Source: Manduca sexta
Lineage: Eukaryota; Arthropoda; Insecta; Lepidoptera; Sphingidae
Assembly (NCBI RefSeq): GCF_014839805.1
Contig: NC_051119.1
Span: forward strand, 8,115,245 to 8,179,244
Direction of reading: 5' to 3'
DNA: 64,000 nt
Notes under the pieces: model-generated
Databases searched by the model: none
Told to the model about the DNA's origin: nothing
The model's input: the letters and a program-made list of their open reading frames with translations, nothing else
Made by a program: the position numbers and the translations under genes
In this document: positions 44,635 through 56,060 of the stretch, in pieces
How the letters are laid out: each line of letters starts with the position of its first letter
Numbering within the stretch: position 1 is the first letter of the stretch

Positions 44635-44856
44635 ATGCTTCTGTTCTGTAAAGCTTTGGTTTTATTTTGTATTGTACCCTGCAGTCAACACTTGGAGAAA
44701 ACTTCGAATGGCATACAAGAGTCTCCCGCTTTACCGACTGCAGGAGCTTGGAGGAATGTCGGGAGAGGATATCTGGGGAAGTGTAGTGTGGAAGAACGAA
44801 AAGCAGCCTTCTTAGGATGGAAGGAGGGGAGAAGGCCAGGAAATGTTCGCGAGTGA
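44635..44856 (+). CDS. Candidate small secreted protein ORF (73 aa), unproven
   Basis: Plus-strand ORF from an ATG at 44635 to TGA at 44856, with an in-frame TGA six codons upstream. The first 17 residues (MLLFCKALVLFCIVPCS) look like a signal peptide. The remainder is hydrophilic and basic, ends GRRPGNVRE and has one further cysteine. The block is richer in GC and purines than its surroundings and matches none of the repeats found here. No relative is recognised, no flanking splice or promoter signals are obvious, and several other frames here are also open, so this may be chance or a pseudo-exon. Confidence 0.15.
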   Translation: MLLFCKALVLFCIVPCSQHLEKTSNGIQESPALPTAGAWRNVGRGYLGKCSVEERKAAFLGWKEGRRPGNVRE

Positions 44857-45059
44857 GGTATACACACTTATCTGTGTGCCTAGGGCAGAGACAAATGTTC
44901 CTCAGGGTATGGGCGTACATTCGGTGTGGAGACCGAGCGCAGTAAAATTGCCTCGGAAGGATAAAGCTTTGGGTTCCTGTTTCAGAACAGGCAATACTTT
45001 AATCTTCCAACAATTTTTTATACATAATAATAAATAATACCGAGTATAAAGAGGGTTAA

Positions 45060-45195
45060 AATCTTGTCTCAGAGTGACGAGCGTAGTGGAATGCCACGAG
45101 TACTTTATAGTTCAAAGTTCTGCATGTTGCTCTGCTTATAGGCAATCATATGGCTTACCTTCAAGCGAGCGAAATGCTCGTCTCGTCATACAATT
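45060..45195 (-). repeat. Family B fragment
   Basis: Minus strand: gacgagacgagcatttcgct...ggtaagccat at the right, and gtggcattccactacgctcg tcactctgagac at the left. The middle has been replaced. Confidence 0.5.
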
Positions 45196-45391
45196 ACAAT
45201 ACTAAAAAAGAACTCGACTCGAAAGAAATAGTAACCACATCCATAACTTGAATTACAGAGCACTGGGTGGGCTAGCACTATTTTATCGATAATAAGCCAT
45301 CCTTATTAAAATTAAAAAAAAAAATTATTGGTAGGGTTGGCACTTAGATAGGCTTATGATCCGCAATGGACAGCGATAAGCTGATTGATTA

Positions 45392-45425
45392 ATTAATTGA
45401 TTGACCTCATTGTCAATCAATTAAT
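45392..45425. repeat. 14-bp perfect AT-rich hairpin
   Basis: ATTAATTGATTGAC at 45392-45405 and its exact reverse complement at 45412-45425, 6-nt loop. Confidence 0.65.
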
Positions 45426-45507
45426 CATCCTAGGGAGTAATCCTTGCCGATGAAACCAAACCCAATGTCAAGATAATTCTATAAAATTGTCTTTTTTATG
45501 TAGGTAC

Positions 45508-45535
45508 GCCAGTGACCCCACTGCAAAGTGAGTTT
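45508..45535 (-). mobile_element. Retroposon D terminal scrap
   Basis: acgccagtgaccccactgca is the D 3' end on the minus strand; the rest is absent. Confidence 0.4.
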
Positions 45536-46005
45536 ACAAAAGAGCATCGCTTTAAATTGCAATCGCTCTCGCGAAAGGCTGTTCGTTGGAAATTTAATTT
45601 ACCTACTTTGTATATTAATGCCAAATTATTATCTTGACAGCATTTCTTTTTGTACGCAATCACCGCGTAATATTGTGCTGGTGTTAGCAGATCGATTTAT
45701 TTTCTTGGCTCATTGATTAATTGCGTCGTGACATATTTGACACATTGTGATTACTACGCTGACCTATTTGACGGAAAATTTTATGATTAAACACATTGCC
45801 GCATGCGTTGCGAAAAACTGATGATGTAAGGCGTTTCTATTTAATATTTAAAATGTGTTATTTGCCGTCAATCATTCTTTTATGAGCATCGACAGCCTTG
45901 TGTTGTACATTGTAAAGAATTTTAGGTTAGGCAACTACTTTTTGTTTAGGAGTAATGCTTTTATAAAAATTAACACTTGATGTAGATTATTTTTCACTTA
46001 ATTTT

Positions 46006-46285
46006 GACTGTCTTGGTGGCGTAGTTGTACTATTCACATCTAGAATTTATACCCGAAGAGGTATGCAGAGGCATAACCAGGGCACCTAATTTTTGCCAAG
46101 TGAATTCCGTCCCATATGTGATAGGGGGCGAGCCTATTGCCACATCGGGCGCAAATTACGAACTCCGGGCTAATATTTAGGAGAAAAACCCAAATATCAT
46201 TTTGCCCGACCCGGTATTCGAACCCAGGACCTCAGAGTGCTGCCGTATCGCGCTTGCGGTGCAACTACGCCACCATGGCAGTAAT
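46006..46285 (-). mobile_element. SINE family C with an inverted extra head
   Basis: 46040-46285 is a minus-strand C copy (acccgaagaggtatgcagag, gggcgagcctattgccacat, B box as cggtattcgaacccagg, A box caactacgccaccatggc). Immediately left, 46007-46033 (gactgtcttggtggcgtagt tgtac) is a second head in plus orientation, making the unit a fold-back. Confidence 0.7.
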
Positions 46286-46980
46286 AAAGGGTTCGAAAAT
46301 TAAAAACTTTACCATCGATTCCACTCAATAATATAACGTACGATACATTGATGTTGTCTTATAAAATCTCTATACATTTTCGAATAAAAAGCAATGCATT
46401 TGGAGCCCGCAATATCATGACACTACACTTTTACGTATTTACATTCCACGATTCATAAATAAGTTTAAGTAATGTGATGCTTTTACGATTATTGTAACAA
46501 ATTGTTATTGATATTTTATTGGTTTGCAATCGTAAAATTTCTGTTCTGTGAGTGTGCATTTTGTCTCTTACCTTAAGTATATTTCGAGCTAATTTTATTT
46601 TTGCATGCATTTATTTGCATGCAATATCTTTAACAATAATGCTGATAGGGGTAAAGCCTACATTGCCTAGTTATCGGGTTGTGTTGTGAGTTGGTACGTA
46701 TGATTAGGAGACCACGAATTTATTGTTTCTTTTATTATAAGTTGTGTAAAATGTGAAGTATTATTTATTAAAAATCCACAACCCTTAATACTGGGGTGAT
46801 ACACAATCTGATGTACTTATTTTAGGGCCAATAACGGATTTACATTTTGTTTACACGTTTAAATAACAGGCAGTCAAAAAAGGGCATTATATCAAGGACT
46901 TTTTTCCGCCGGCAAAAACGCGTTATTGCTACCATCACTTGGAGGATGAGTGGAATGCTTATGTTAGTTTTCCCGGTCTT
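46286..46980. other. No feature recognised
   Basis: AT-rich; 46,600 has tttgcatgcatttatttgcat gcaa, a small palindromic direct repeat. Confidence 0.4.
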
Positions 46981-46981
46981 A

Positions 46982-47243
46982 CGGTCCAATGTCGACAATC
47001 GGGTGTATAGCATCCGAGCGAGCATTGGACCGAGTCCCTAATCCCTGTATACCCCACACCGGAATACCAACCAAAGCACGCGGTAGCCTTCTTCGGCCCT
47101 TACAGGACGGTCCCAGAGCATCTTGTTGGACCGAGTCGCTTACTCCTGTATATCCTACACCGGAATACCAACCAAAACTCGCATGGCCTTCTAGTCTTTC
47201 TAAGGCCCAAACAGGACGGTCCAAGTATCTTGTTGCACTAAGA
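46982..47243. repeat. Two-unit tandem repeat (about 101 bp) with inverted ends
   Basis: Unit 1 from 47025 (ttggaccgagtccctaatcc ctgtataccccacaccggaa taccaacc) and unit 2 from 47126 (ttggaccgagtcgcttactc ctgtatatcctacaccggaa taccaacc), both ending caggacggtcc...catcttg-like. CGGTCCAATG (46982-46991) and CATTGGACCG (47023-47032) are inverted. GC-rich; frames on both strands are open but not convincing. Confidence 0.75.
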
Positions 47244-47530
47244 TAGTTGCCCAGAACCGTCCTTGCATCATATCATGGACCTTGAAGACTAAGTTACCTT
47301 AATTATGCGGCGTATGTATAATTGAAATGTAGTTTAGGAGGTAATTTATTAAAAAAAATAACTGGATACTAAATGCAGACAATCTTGTGTTTAATACTGA
47401 TTGATTTGAGGTTAATAAAACGGATTTTGTTGTCATATATTACATTGATAACCAGAAACGATGCCCCGTCAAACAAGTTCATGGTAATAAACTTACATAC
47501 TAGTATAAATTGCATTGTCAAAACATCATT

Positions 47531-47785
47531 TCCTGGCCAGTCGACATTTTGTTGGATTCCACTCTACTTATTATCAGGGGCCTTATTCTCTATCCCGCAC
47601 GTTATTTTGACAGTGTGTAACAAGCACGTAACACAACGCATCATGTTTAGGACTATAGAAATTTGGCTTACAGAATACCATTCCACGCACATTTCTCGAA
47701 GATAACATGACACAACCTCGTTACGCGTTTACACTATCATACAGAATAAGGGCCCAGGTGGAGTGGAATCACTTTGCCGTCCACA
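47531..47785 (+). mobile_element. Retroposon D 3' remnant, split by a MITE
   Basis: ccagtcgacattttgttgga ttccactctacttattatc (47537-47575) continues after the MITE as aggtggagtggaatcacttt gccgt (47756-47780), which is the D 3' end. Confidence 0.7.
47579..47754. mobile_element. 176-bp MITE with 4-bp TSD, nested in retroposon D
   Basis: TIRs GGCCTTATTCT (left) and AGAATAAGGGCC (right), with weaker similarity further in (cagtgtgtaac / gttacgcgtttacac). CAGG is duplicated at 47575-47578 and 47755-47758. No transposase. The superfamily is not assigned; the CCTTATTC core also occurs at the ends of the MITE at 5236. Confidence 0.75.
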
Positions 47786-48540
47786 TAAAAAAAAGTTAGG
47801 CAATACTTCATTAAAATCGAATATCGAAGTAAAGTTATCGTTATTTTAACATAATATTTGCTGTTTAAAACTTAGACTCAGATATCTAAGTACTGAGACG
47901 AAGTTGGGGACAGAGTTAGTACTTATTAAAATTCTTCAATAATTTAATACCAAAATGTCAATCAGCATTTTAATTATTCACTGAAAAGCTATTTAAGGCT
48001 GAAATACCCGACACATTGGCAGAGTTCGCATTGTTGGAGCATCAGTTTGACGCGAGCAGACACCGTTAGCGAACCGTTAATTCGCAAAAACTGCCTCCGA
48101 AACCGATTGATCGAACACTATTTCGACAAAACCTGTATGATGCCTTCATGTTATGCTATAAACATTTTTGTGTACATTTTCGGAAGACGTTACGTAATTT
48201 AGCTTGCAGTGCTGCACTGCAAAATATCACCCAGATGTTTTCGTGCAAAGCAGCTATATACTTATTTCTTATCCTTAGTTTTTATTTCAGTAGTGCACTA
48301 GTAATCTTAATTGTTATCCTCGAACTTAAGTTGGTAGTGCACTTTTATTATTGAGCTGTTTTCTTTACATATCATAAAATTTTAACAGGCCGATGTTTGT
48401 GCTTTACAGAAATTGAAGAAAATCTAAAACAACAGTTTTTAGATTTTCTGTCTATCTATTTACACACGCATTACGCCGAAGTACTGACAAGCTTGTTATA
48501 TAACAATAATAATAGCTATTTATCAAACTATAACGTCTAA
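47786..48540. other. No feature recognised
   Basis: Mixed AT-rich DNA; a 68-codon hydrophobic frame at about 48,150-48,354 has no supporting signal. Confidence 0.35.
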
Positions 48541-48670
48541 ACACGAGGTGGACGGATGATCTCATGACAGTCGCAGGAGGTCGCTGGATGCCGCTTACAA
48601 TAGGTCGATCTGGAAATCTTTGGGGGACGCCCACGTTCAGCAGTGGATACCTGCGGCTGACGATGATGAA
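48541..48670 (+). pseudogene. RTE-like LINE C-terminal remnant
   Basis: Reads RWTDDLMTVAGGRWM, then after a frameshift the region gtcgatctggaaatctttgg ggga and gttcagcagtgg, followed by a gatgatga tail. This is the standard end of Lepidopteran LINE ORFs (R-W-x-D-D-L...W..). Short and frameshifted. Confidence 0.6.
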
Positions 48671-48727
48671 TCAAACTATAAAACTATACTCAACATAATT
48701 AAATCGGTCATATATCAGTCTACATTA

Positions 48728-49087
48728 ATAATAATAATAATATCAGCCCTGTATTATATACTTGCCTATTGCTAAGCACAGGCCTCCTCTACTAATGAGA
48801 GGGATGAGGCCTTAGTCCACCACGCTGGTCTAGTGCGAATTGGTAGACTCACACACCTTCGAAATTCCTATAGAGAACTTCTCAGATGTGCATGTTTCCT
48901 CACGACGTTTTCCTTCACCGGTAAAGCGAACGATAAATTCACAGAGAATAAACACATGATTTTAGAAAAGTCAGAGGTGTGTGCCCTTGGGATTTGAACC
49001 TGCGGACATTCGTCTTGGCAGTCCGTTCCACACCCAACTGGGCTATCGCCGCTTTTTACTAGGCTATTGCCGCTTTTAATCGCCGCT
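48728..49087 (-). mobile_element. SINE family A, full length, 13-bp TSD, extra heads
   Basis: 360 bp on the minus strand, flanked by tcagtctacatta at 48715-48727 and 49088-49100. The tail is a (taa)n run. At the 5' end (right) the start of the head occurs three times in tandem (gcggcgat, gcggcaatagcctagt, gcggcgatagcccagttggg), as if reverse transcription had restarted. Confidence 0.85.
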
Positions 49088-49100
49088 TCAGTCTACATTA

Positions 49101-50779
49101 TTTATAAAAAAATGAATCAAAAAAGTATAAAATTAAAATTTTTAGATTTCCTGCAGCAATAAGTTAGTAAGTATAGGTACGAACCATGTCTAGTAATTAA
49201 AAAAGAAACACAGACAGACACAGACACAGGTAAATATATGCGTCATGCATATTTATGCATGTCTAGACATATGCAGATAGACTTAATGACTTTGGATACA
49301 TAACCATTTAGGGATATCATGAAGAAAACACGATATATTTAGAAACTATTTCATAATGAGATCTAAGAATAAAAAAACGTGTGTGTGTACTTATGTATGC
49401 ACGTAAGAAATTATACTTTGGCGTAACAATCTTTCCAAAAATGATGTCCTTCGCGTTATCCTATGTTTGTAGAGAAAACGACACTAATAATAGAAACTAG
49501 ATATTTAATACAATGAAAGAAAGTTATATTATAACACGTTATGTAGTTAAATAAATTTAATTTAAATATCATAAAATAATTATTTTTTTCCGGACTTTAA
49601 TAATTATTATTTGTATCTATTATTAATTTATTTGTACATTAATACATATGAAATAATAATGTAATAATTTAACTAATGACTAGCTAATTTGATGGTGTCT
49701 GTTTTTCATGATGGCGTGCGCGCGCATTGTAAATATTTACAATAATTTTTCCCCAGCGCATCAAAAGAAGTATAACTTAATACATACAATAATAAGAATC
49801 AGAATACAGTAAAAACATTTAGATCACGCGGCGTTTCTTCTCTAATTCTGCAAATATTATGTCTAAATTGTTCTTAGAAGTGATTTGGTCGGAATTTGTT
49901 ATTATCTAATTTAAGTGCATAATCAGCCCACTGAATTAGCATTCTTAGTTATTAAAAGCATTAACCAATTTAGGGAAATGTTATAAATCCAGATACTTAT
50001 CGATATATTTGAATACTAGATGGTGACTAATGATCGGTAGCTAGTATCTTAGAAACACTATGAAACACGTCACGTAACCCAAAATTGGCAAGTCCCCAAT
50101 TCGTATCAGGAAGGTAATAAATCTAAATATAACCCGTTATTACAGAAATTTAAATTGAAAAAGAACAAAAAATAAACGTTAGATTTTTAAAATGAGTAAA
50201 CTATCGGAAATTCGTTCTTATTTTAAAATTTGTAAACATACTATTAACGGACATTCCATGTACTTCGAAATCCACATTACCTTTGTATTGGACAAGTTCA
50301 TTCAAGTTTTTAATTGGGGCTAATTAGAGTACTTCGACTAGTTAACTTCTTCGACTACTCCCTACAACGATAAATCGAAATAGAGCAAAATACGGAAACC
50401 ATTCGAAATATTTTACTACTGTTTTAATGTTCCGAGAAATGCTATTCCCTTTACGAGTTCGCTTTAACTGCTCACACCAAATTAACTGAAAGCTTGAAGA
50501 AATAAAGCCATAGTATTTCATAGTTAATGAAAACCTGTATAGAGTCTAGTTTACAGTTTTCAGATCTCAAACCAGAGTTACCGGCTCTCAAGTCGTTTTA
50601 ATACCGTCTAGACTAATATTTTTTAAATTTCTTATTGACCAGCAAAGGTAGACATTTGACTGCTGTCCATGAACTTTAGCAAAATATCGATCACTGTCTA
50701 GTGGATGCCTACTTAGAAGTGAGTATTCATTGGCTAAAATGACTACTTTGAACCAAATTCCTATTTTAAGTACATTATT
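49101..50779. other. 1.7 kb AT-rich DNA, nothing recognised
   Basis: Only short simple patterns (acacagacagacacagacac at 49,207; gcgtgcgcgcgcattg at 49,715). Confidence 0.4.
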
Positions 50780-51015
50780 ATCATTCAGAAGTCCACTACT
50801 GAATATAGTCCACTCCTTTTTTATGCTGACACGTTTGTTAGCCTACCAAGGGTCGGCTTATACAAACACATCGGACTTTCGGGTGAGGGCATTAGGCGTT
50901 CGCAACCCTTGAAAATTAAGGGACCATGCTGAGGGCAATCTACTAATGGATTACGAACCTCAGCTCAGGACGGTCACTGGGAGAGGGTGATGCATCAACG
51001 ATTATAGACCTCTCC
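50780..51015 (-). pseudogene. RTE/family K LINE remnant
   Basis: agaagtccactactgaatat ag (LINE ORF end, minus) followed by tttgttagcctaccaagggt cggcttatacaaac and ctcaggacggtcactgggag, shared with 40150-40320. Confidence 0.45.
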
Positions 51016-51032
51016 TATAGACTTCCTTCACC

Positions 51033-51216
51033 AGGTGAAGGGAAACATCATTTAGAAATCTGCATACTTGAGAAATTCTCAATAGAAATTTTGAGGGTGT
51101 GTGAAGTCTACAAATCCGCACCAGGCCAGCGTGGTGGACTAAGGTCTAATCCCTCTCAGTAGTAGAGGAGGGTCGTGCCCAGTAGTGGGGCAGTATATAA
51201 TACAGGGCTGATAGTA
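51033..51216 (+). mobile_element. SINE family A, 5'-truncated
   Basis: aggtgaagggaaacatcatt through ggtggactaaggtctaatcc to gcagtatataatacagggc. It abuts the LINE remnant to its left. Confidence 0.7.
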
Positions 51217-52349
51217 TAGTATATATATACTTCAGAGCCTAACTTACAGATGGCCTGCATCTATTGACTCCTTTTGACCTTAGTTAATATATACAGTGCA
51301 CTCAAATTACCAAACATGAAAGATGTTTCGATCTCCATGTCTTTTTTTGGTCTATCAATAAATGGTACGCAAATTTCGTCAAGGTGTGGCATTTGAATAG
51401 AACACATGTTTCACCACATATCCGTGGTCCCAGCAGGGGTCCGTGTTTTACTTAATTGGTAATAAACTACTGGTGATTTGGCCATTCTACGTTACGCAAC
51501 GAAGGGTGAGCGTGAGCTGAAACTGTACACTGTTGGTTCCGTATATTTAATAGCCAGTATGAAGATACTATGATGGATATTTATTGGTTATTTAAAGTGC
51601 TACAATTCGTTGTTGTATAACCTGTTTAATTAATAAGAAAATGTTAAAGTATGTATGTGTGGAAAAGAGTGTATAGTTAGTTACGTATTTTCTTCCACTT
51701 CTAACCTATCCTAACCTAACCTTTATTAATGATATTTTCGATAATATCATCGTAGGCATGAACTTGGATTTTTTTTAGTTAACACACAGACAAACAATGT
51801 AACACATTAAGAGTAAATACTTGACTTGGCTTGTTGAGATTATTATAATTTTTTTTAGAATAAGATGTGAGAACTTAGAAGATTATTAGACAAAACAGTA
51901 GCTTGGGTTATCAGGAATGTCGTGACATAACCAGATAAGAAAAATAATGAGTCCAGAACTAATTATTTATGCAAATCCTGTATCAATTTTGTAAGGTACT
52001 TTATGTACTTCTCAAATACGTAAAATTTGTATCTATAGTTGTTATATTTTTATTTTTTTTGCATTCTAAACCAAATAGCTATTAAGCCAAAGATTGCTAT
52101 TTTTACTGAACCCTAATGGTTTCACATAATTTATTTAATTAGCAAATAGTTTATTTAAATTTTACGGCTATTGTAAATATTTGATTGTTATTTAATTAGG
52201 ACCTTGTTTGGTTAGGAATATTGGTGATGCATTCGATGGAGGACTTGAAGTGACACGAGTGGGCTACATTAACATCACGATATAGATGTTTGTGTTGTAA
52301 ATCGATTTTTAATTTTTTATTTATGTGATGAGAATATATTTAGCGCTGC
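51217..52349. other. No feature recognised
   Basis: AT-rich DNA with a short telomere-like cctaacctaacc at 51,710. Confidence 0.4.
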
Positions 52350-52535
52350 GAAGGCGTAGGTGCATTACAGTACGACAGTAGTGTCGAGGTCTCGGGTTCG
52401 ATCCCCAGGTCGGGAAAAGTGTTATTGTCTTTTTCTACTCAGTATCAGTCCGGAGTTTGGAATTATTTGTGCGGAAAGTGGGTGCATTTGTTGCTCCTCT
52501 ACTAACTCTGAGGATAAGGGTGTGTGTGTGATTTT
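52350..52535 (+). mobile_element. SINE family C copy
   Basis: Head gaaggcgtaggtgcattaca, B box cgggttcgatccccaggtcg, body ctcagtatcagtccggagtt tgg, tail aagggtgtgtgtgtg. An internal deletion removes the gatatggcgataggc part. Confidence 0.7.
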
Positions 52536-53787
52536 ATAGCCTGTCATGTGTTTAGTAATTTCTGTACTTTATCATTGATAATTTCAATTATATACGTGTG
52601 AGTGTGTACATGTTCTTAATTTAAGGCAGTATTTGATAACTTATTAAATTTCAATATTCAAAGCAATTTTATGAGTTGATTGACAAATAACATCGGTATT
52701 TAGTATCTCAGCGAAATCTCTACGAAACATTTAAGTATAGAGCAATTAGTTTTGAAATATAAAAGAGCATACGTGAATGCATGTATAGGCAGTCTTAAAA
52801 AAGCAGGTACTGGCAAAGCAAGTATTTCAATGGAATGTTTTCCTGGCAGTGTAAACGTTAATTTGGAGTTTACTGTATGTGGGTCAATTTCCACGTGGGG
52901 TTGTTATACAATTTTAAATATGATAGAATCATTGTTATTTTATTTTAATCTTAATCTACACATTAAGATTAATGCTCGAATTACGGGTATTGTCGCTGCG
53001 TCTCATGGTTTGCGCACGCGCACGTCCGGAATCTATACGGCCTTGTTACCCGCGTTTTAATTTACTCTATAATGCCTATGACTTGGAGTACCTGCAATGT
53101 ACACTAAGGGCTTGTCATATGGCCAAGTTTATAATAAGGCAGGTTGTTAACTGAAAAGATACAATAGATGGTGGTGGGATGGTGTGAAAATAAAACAAAC
53201 AAATTAAAGGCTTTTCTGTCATTGTTTCTAAAGCATAGAAATTCGTTTGCACCTCTCATTTCTCATTCGTTTTTAGGGATCTGTAAAGTATAAAGAAACC
53301 TTATAGGATCACTTTATTATCCGTTTGTCTGACTGACAAGACCTTTATACTCAGTAACGCGTCATGATATCAAATTGAAATATATAACAAACAACTAAAC
53401 TTTTACATCGAAGCGATCGAAAGACATATAATAATTTATGTTGATTATTTTGCGATTTGACAAGGGATTCAAAGCCCATAAGGTTATTTCCCGTTTACTT
53501 ACAATCACGAAATTTAACTAGAAGCAATGTCTTGCAACACATATAAAGGAAAAATTCCGAAAACCATAAACATTTACTTTAATAAATAAAAAAGAGCGAG
53601 TGTGTACGGATCCTTGGTGAGCAAGTCCGACTTGCACTTATCCGAGTTTTTTTGTGGTAAATTTTATTTTACAAATATAATTTTTCTGCCCATCTTAAAG
53701 TCAACCTTAATACATTTAAATACCATAGTTAGATGGCTAGAATAATATAAATAAAACAACCACCTCGTTTTTCCTTTTTTTATGAGT
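52536..53787. other. No gene supported
   Basis: A 102-codon plus frame (to 53,060) starts at TTG and lacks splice or promoter support; a GC spot gcgcacgcgcacgtccgg lies at 53,010. Otherwise AT-rich. Confidence 0.3.
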
Positions 53788-53804
53788 AAAAGCAATAATA
53801 TAAT

Positions 53805-54122
53805 ATTATCAGCCCTGTATTATATACTGTCCCACTACTGGCCACGGGCCTCCTCTACTACTGAGAGGGATTAGGCCTTAGTCCACCACGCTGGCCTAAT
53901 GCGGGTTGGTACACTTCACATACCTTCAAAATCATTATGCAGAATTTCTCAGGTATGCAGGTTACCTCACGATGTTTTCCTTCACCGTTAAATCAAGCAA
54001 TAATTCACAAAGAATACACACATAACTTAAGCAATGTCAGACCTTGGGTTTTGAACTTGCGGACATACGTCTCGGCAGTCCGTTCCACTTCCAACTAAGC
54101 TATCGCTGGTTTAATAAAAAAT
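53805..54122 (-). mobile_element. SINE family A, full length, 17-bp TSD
   Basis: Minus strand, 318 bp, between direct repeats aaaagcaataatataat at 53788-53804 and 54123-54139. The head reads accagcgatagcttagttgg on the minus strand. The long exact TSD implies a fairly recent LINE-type insertion. Confidence 0.85.
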
Positions 54123-54139
54123 AAAAGCAATAATATAAT

Positions 54140-54512
54140 AATATTGGTTTAAATAAGCTGAGTAGCTTTCGGTACGTGATGCTACGCACTAGAGATTTGG
54201 GTTAACGGCAGTGTTAAAGTCTATGATCTACGTTACGGGCTAAGTCACAGGCGGTTAGTGTTATTTCTAGATGCACTAAAATAACTAGCCGGTTTTGTGA
54301 AAGCAGTCGTAAATCTAACGGCTATAAATAAAGTAAATATGTTAACTACACTCACATATGTTTAATATATGGTAGAATAATATTGACGATAGTAGAATAC
54401 TAGTAAAATGATTTTCGAGTGCAAATTTTGTGATTAAATATTATGTCGAGGAGTTAAGGCTTTAACCTCAGTAATCTAACCATATATGAAACAACAGGAC
54501 ACTATCACTTCA
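54140..54512. other. No feature recognised
   Basis: AT-rich, nothing supported. Confidence 0.4.
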
Positions 54513-54775
54513 TTGATGGTAGGATATATTTTATATCCGCCCGAATAGCGAGCACCGCACACAATGTGTTAAAACCCACCATAGTGGTCCACGTAAGTGT
54601 GTCACGTTCCGGGATGAGCCTATATATATCCGGTACCAAAAGGCCGGCATAATTGTGTCGACTGCCGAGGGGTGATCATCTCTCGTCAGTCGACATTTTA
54701 TTGGACCCCATTCCACTTACAATCAGGTGCTGTAGAGTCAAGTTGTCGTGCAAGGATAAAAAAAAAACTTTATGT
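54513..54775 (+). mobile_element. Retroposon D copy with poly(A)
   Basis: gatggtaggatatattttat atccgcccgaatagcg to aggccggcataattgtgtcg and cgtgcaaggataaaaaaaaa. Full length. Confidence 0.8.
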
Positions 54776-54820
54776 TGCATTTTTGTCAGTCAACAGTCGC
54801 TAGAGATTTGCCGGCCGCTA

Positions 54821-55219
54821 TCTGTATATATAGAAAATGAATCACTATGAATCCCTTGGTCATCGCGTCTAGCGTGAATAAATGGAACAATTTCGCTAAT
54901 TCTTTCTTTGTTGTGTTAATTATTGTCAGGAGAAGGTTCTTATGAAAGAATAAATTAAGGAAGTTGAGGAACATTAGAAAATTTAACAGATCTTAACAAC
55001 TATTTTCGCCCTTTTGACAAAACGCGCGTGATCAATATGGATGCAAAACACAGCTGTCTCCTAGCCGTGTTTTATTATGGATAAATAAAAATATGTCTGT
55101 ATATCACTGACCACTTCATAAACACTATGATTTTGAATAATATATTTTTTCAATTAATTATACCAATTTGAATTCAATATTCATAGTTAAGACAGCACGT
55201 CTGTCAGGTCAGCTATAGT
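54821..55219 (+). mobile_element. Lep1-like Helitron, degraded 3' end
   Basis: TCTGTATATATAGAAAATGA start, cccttggtcatcgcgtctag, gagaaggttcttatgaaaga, caatttgaattcaatattca and cacgtctgtcaggtcagcta tagt in place of CTAGT. About 399 bp. Confidence 0.65.
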
Positions 55220-55511
55220 TTATAGAATAAATTCGATATTTTAATTTATAGTGTAAATAAAATGTATGTTTTATTTTCAAGGTAGGTATTCACTGCACGT
55301 GACCTTTAGTGCTGCAGAAACAGGTATCGCGAATTGTATTTATAGATACTTAATTGTTTCCTTTTGTGATTGTTAATTGATTATAATAGCTGTCTGATGA
55401 AATCAGGCGTCAGACAGTAGAAAAGTCTTGAATCAATTACTTTAATAATGTTTTAATTTTTGTAGTCTGAGTTGAAAGGCGAATTTGGCATAACCATACC
55501 CAATAAGGACT

Positions 55512-55755
55512 TTTTTTTAATAAGGGCAAGTGACCTCACTGTACCTGATGGTAAGTGTAGTGGGGACCAATAGATTGTGGACTGGCGAAGATGATTACCC
55601 CTTGGCAGTCGATACAATTATGCCGGCCTGTCGGAACCGGATATTCACAGGCTGATCCCGGAATGCGACACACTTACGTAAGTCACTATGGCGGGTTTTA
55701 ACACGTTGTGTACGGTGGTCACTATCCGGGCTGATATAAAATATATCTTACCGTC
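55512..55755 (-). mobile_element. Retroposon D copy
   Basis: Minus strand: poly(T) then aataagggcaagtgacctca, aattatgccggcctgtcgga, actatggcgggttttaacac, gggctgatataaaatatatc. Confidence 0.75.
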
Positions 55756-55959
55756 AGCAAATATAAGTTTTAACCATACATTTTTTTATAGCATTGACCG
55801 TATTCATCCCTCAGGATTGAATATCGTAAAACGGGAATTCGCGCAAGAAGTAATCGCATAACACATCCAATATTTTACTTCACATTTTTCCTAATTGAAA
55901 ATAGAACATAATATTTATATTTATCCCTATCATGGTTCTTGATAATGATAGACATTATG

Positions 55960-56060
55960 TAATGTCACGGGGCGGACTGATCGAATCATGAAGGCTGCAA
56001 AGTCGGGAAAAAATAATATAAAAACTGCGACAAAATGCGAAAAATGATTTATTTTAAAAT
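55960..56060 (-). repeat. Family H fragment
   Basis: catgaaggctgcaaagtcgg gaaaaaataa and actgcgacaaaatgcgaaaa. Confidence 0.5.

Noticed and set aside
51705..51725. Telomere-like cctaacctaacc
   Set aside because: Only about two and a half units; expected by chance in this composition.
52752..53060. 102-codon plus frame
   Set aside because: Opens at a TTG codon, has no recognisable domain and no splice or promoter support.
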